Shown: positions 63,714 to 64,000 of the stretch, in pieces
How the letters are laid out: every line of letters begins with the position of its first letter
How positions within the stretch are numbered: position 1 is the first letter of the stretch
Origin: Ectothiorhodospira lacustris
Lineage (GTDB): Bacteria > Pseudomonadota > Gammaproteobacteria > Ectothiorhodospirales > Ectothiorhodospiraceae
NCBI RefSeq assembly: GCF_022227845.1
Contig: NZ_JAJNQN010000016.1
Coordinates: forward strand, 30,363 to 94,362
Direction: 5' to 3'
Length of the DNA stretch: 64,000 nucleotides
Made by a program: the position numbers and the translations under genes
The notes under the pieces: model-generated
Databases searched by the model: none
What the model saw: the letters and a program-made list of their open reading frames with translations, nothing else
What the model was told of the DNA's origin: nothing

Positions 63714-64000
63714 ATGACGGCCAGCACCGCGCCCATCGAAGTCCTGATCGTTGCCGTGAAAGAGACCGCCGGCTCCGCCCTCTATGGGATGGTCGACGTC
63801 CTACTGGCCACCGGGAATGTCTGGGAGACTCTGGTGCGGTCGGAAACTGCGAAAAACGTGTTCAACGTGCGCATCGTGTCGCCCGAAAAGCACCCCTTCA
63901 CCTGCGGCAACCAGATCCCGGTCAACCCGGCATGCGCCATCGAAGACGACCCCGAAGCCGACATCATCATCCTGCCCGAATTGTGGCTGGGCCCGGACGA
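63714..64000 (+). CDS. GlxA-family transcriptional regulator, 3'-truncated by window
   Basis: The first 95 residues match the N-terminal DJ-1/PfpI-like domain of GlxA-type AraC regulators (IEVLIVAVKETAGSALYGMV, then NVFNVRIVSPEKHP and ADIIILPELW). The AraC-type DNA-binding domain expected downstream lies outside the window, so a plain DJ-1/PfpI protein is also possible. AAGAGG lies about eight bases before the ATG at 63714. Confidence 0.7.
   Translation, partial: MTASTAPIEVLIVAVKETAGSALYGMVDVLLATGNVWETLVRSETAKNVFNVRIVSPEKHPFTCGNQIPVNPACAIEDDPEADIIILPELWLGPD

Overview
This is about 64 kb of GC-rich chromosome from a gammaproteobacterium. The synteny is typical of that class: dnaB-alr, lpxH-ppi beside cysS, leuA, UDG-rimI, dksA-gluQRS, xseA beside guaBA, and tadA beside mltF. 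Long c-di-GMP and PAS signalling proteins, a flagellar promoter, a Dnr-like regulator, a CbbY-type phosphatase and an acetate-uptake cluster point to a free-living, motile, metabolically flexible organism. Something near the Chromatiales/Ectothiorhodospiraceae is possible, but that placement is inference. I saw no prophage, insertion sequence, rRNA operon or CRISPR array. Most of the window is ordinary chromosome with tightly packed genes.

Region by region. 1-9.4 kb: the 3' part of dnaB, split by a 501-residue intein at its P-loop, then alr, an EAL-HDOD protein, metZ, a MOFRL glycerate kinase and an HDOD-GAF protein. 9.4-16.6 kb: lpxH, a periplasmic cyclophilin, cysS, folD, leuA (with a probable Leu-codon leader peptide), a family-4 uracil-DNA glycosylase and rimI. 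16.7-21.6 kb: two convergent hybrid histidine kinases. 21.7-23.8 kb: a four-gene unit with an ECF-like sigma factor, a one-span membrane protein (probable anti-sigma) and two exported proteins built on SPEER-type charged repeats. 23.9-28.9 kb: prfC, a stand-alone Lrp ligand-binding domain, a soluble chemoreceptor-like protein, a YjfB-family motility protein with a sigma-28 promoter, arfB and a nudix hydrolase.

28.9-41.2 kb is an acetate module: acs, two DUF294 proteins, a two-subunit sodium/acetate symporter (DUF4212 plus the VC_2705 type), an SLC5-type sensor kinase, an NtrC-type sigma-54 response regulator and a 59-residue membrane micropeptide. Between the regulator gene and the cNMP-CBS-DUF294 gene lie two tandem perfect palindromes and a near-consensus sigma-54 promoter. 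This looks like a self-contained regulatory circuit and is the strongest unexplained signal in the window.

41.2-51.4 kb: gluQRS, dksA, a CbbY-like phosphatase, a palindromic repeat cluster, xseA, guaB-guaA, an HDOD protein, tadA, mltF and tRNA-Ser(CGA) with a terminator. 51.5-58.3 kb: a CheB-CheR-PAS fusion without a kinase faces a PAS-GAF-GGDEF-EAL protein whose sensor half is paralogous to the 21-kb hybrid kinase. 58.4-64 kb: a flavin reductase, a Dnr-like Crp/Fnr regulator, a lipase-like hydrolase, an alpha-hydroxy-acid oxidase, a DUF456 membrane protein, an OsmC protein and the start of a GlxA-type regulator cut by the window end.
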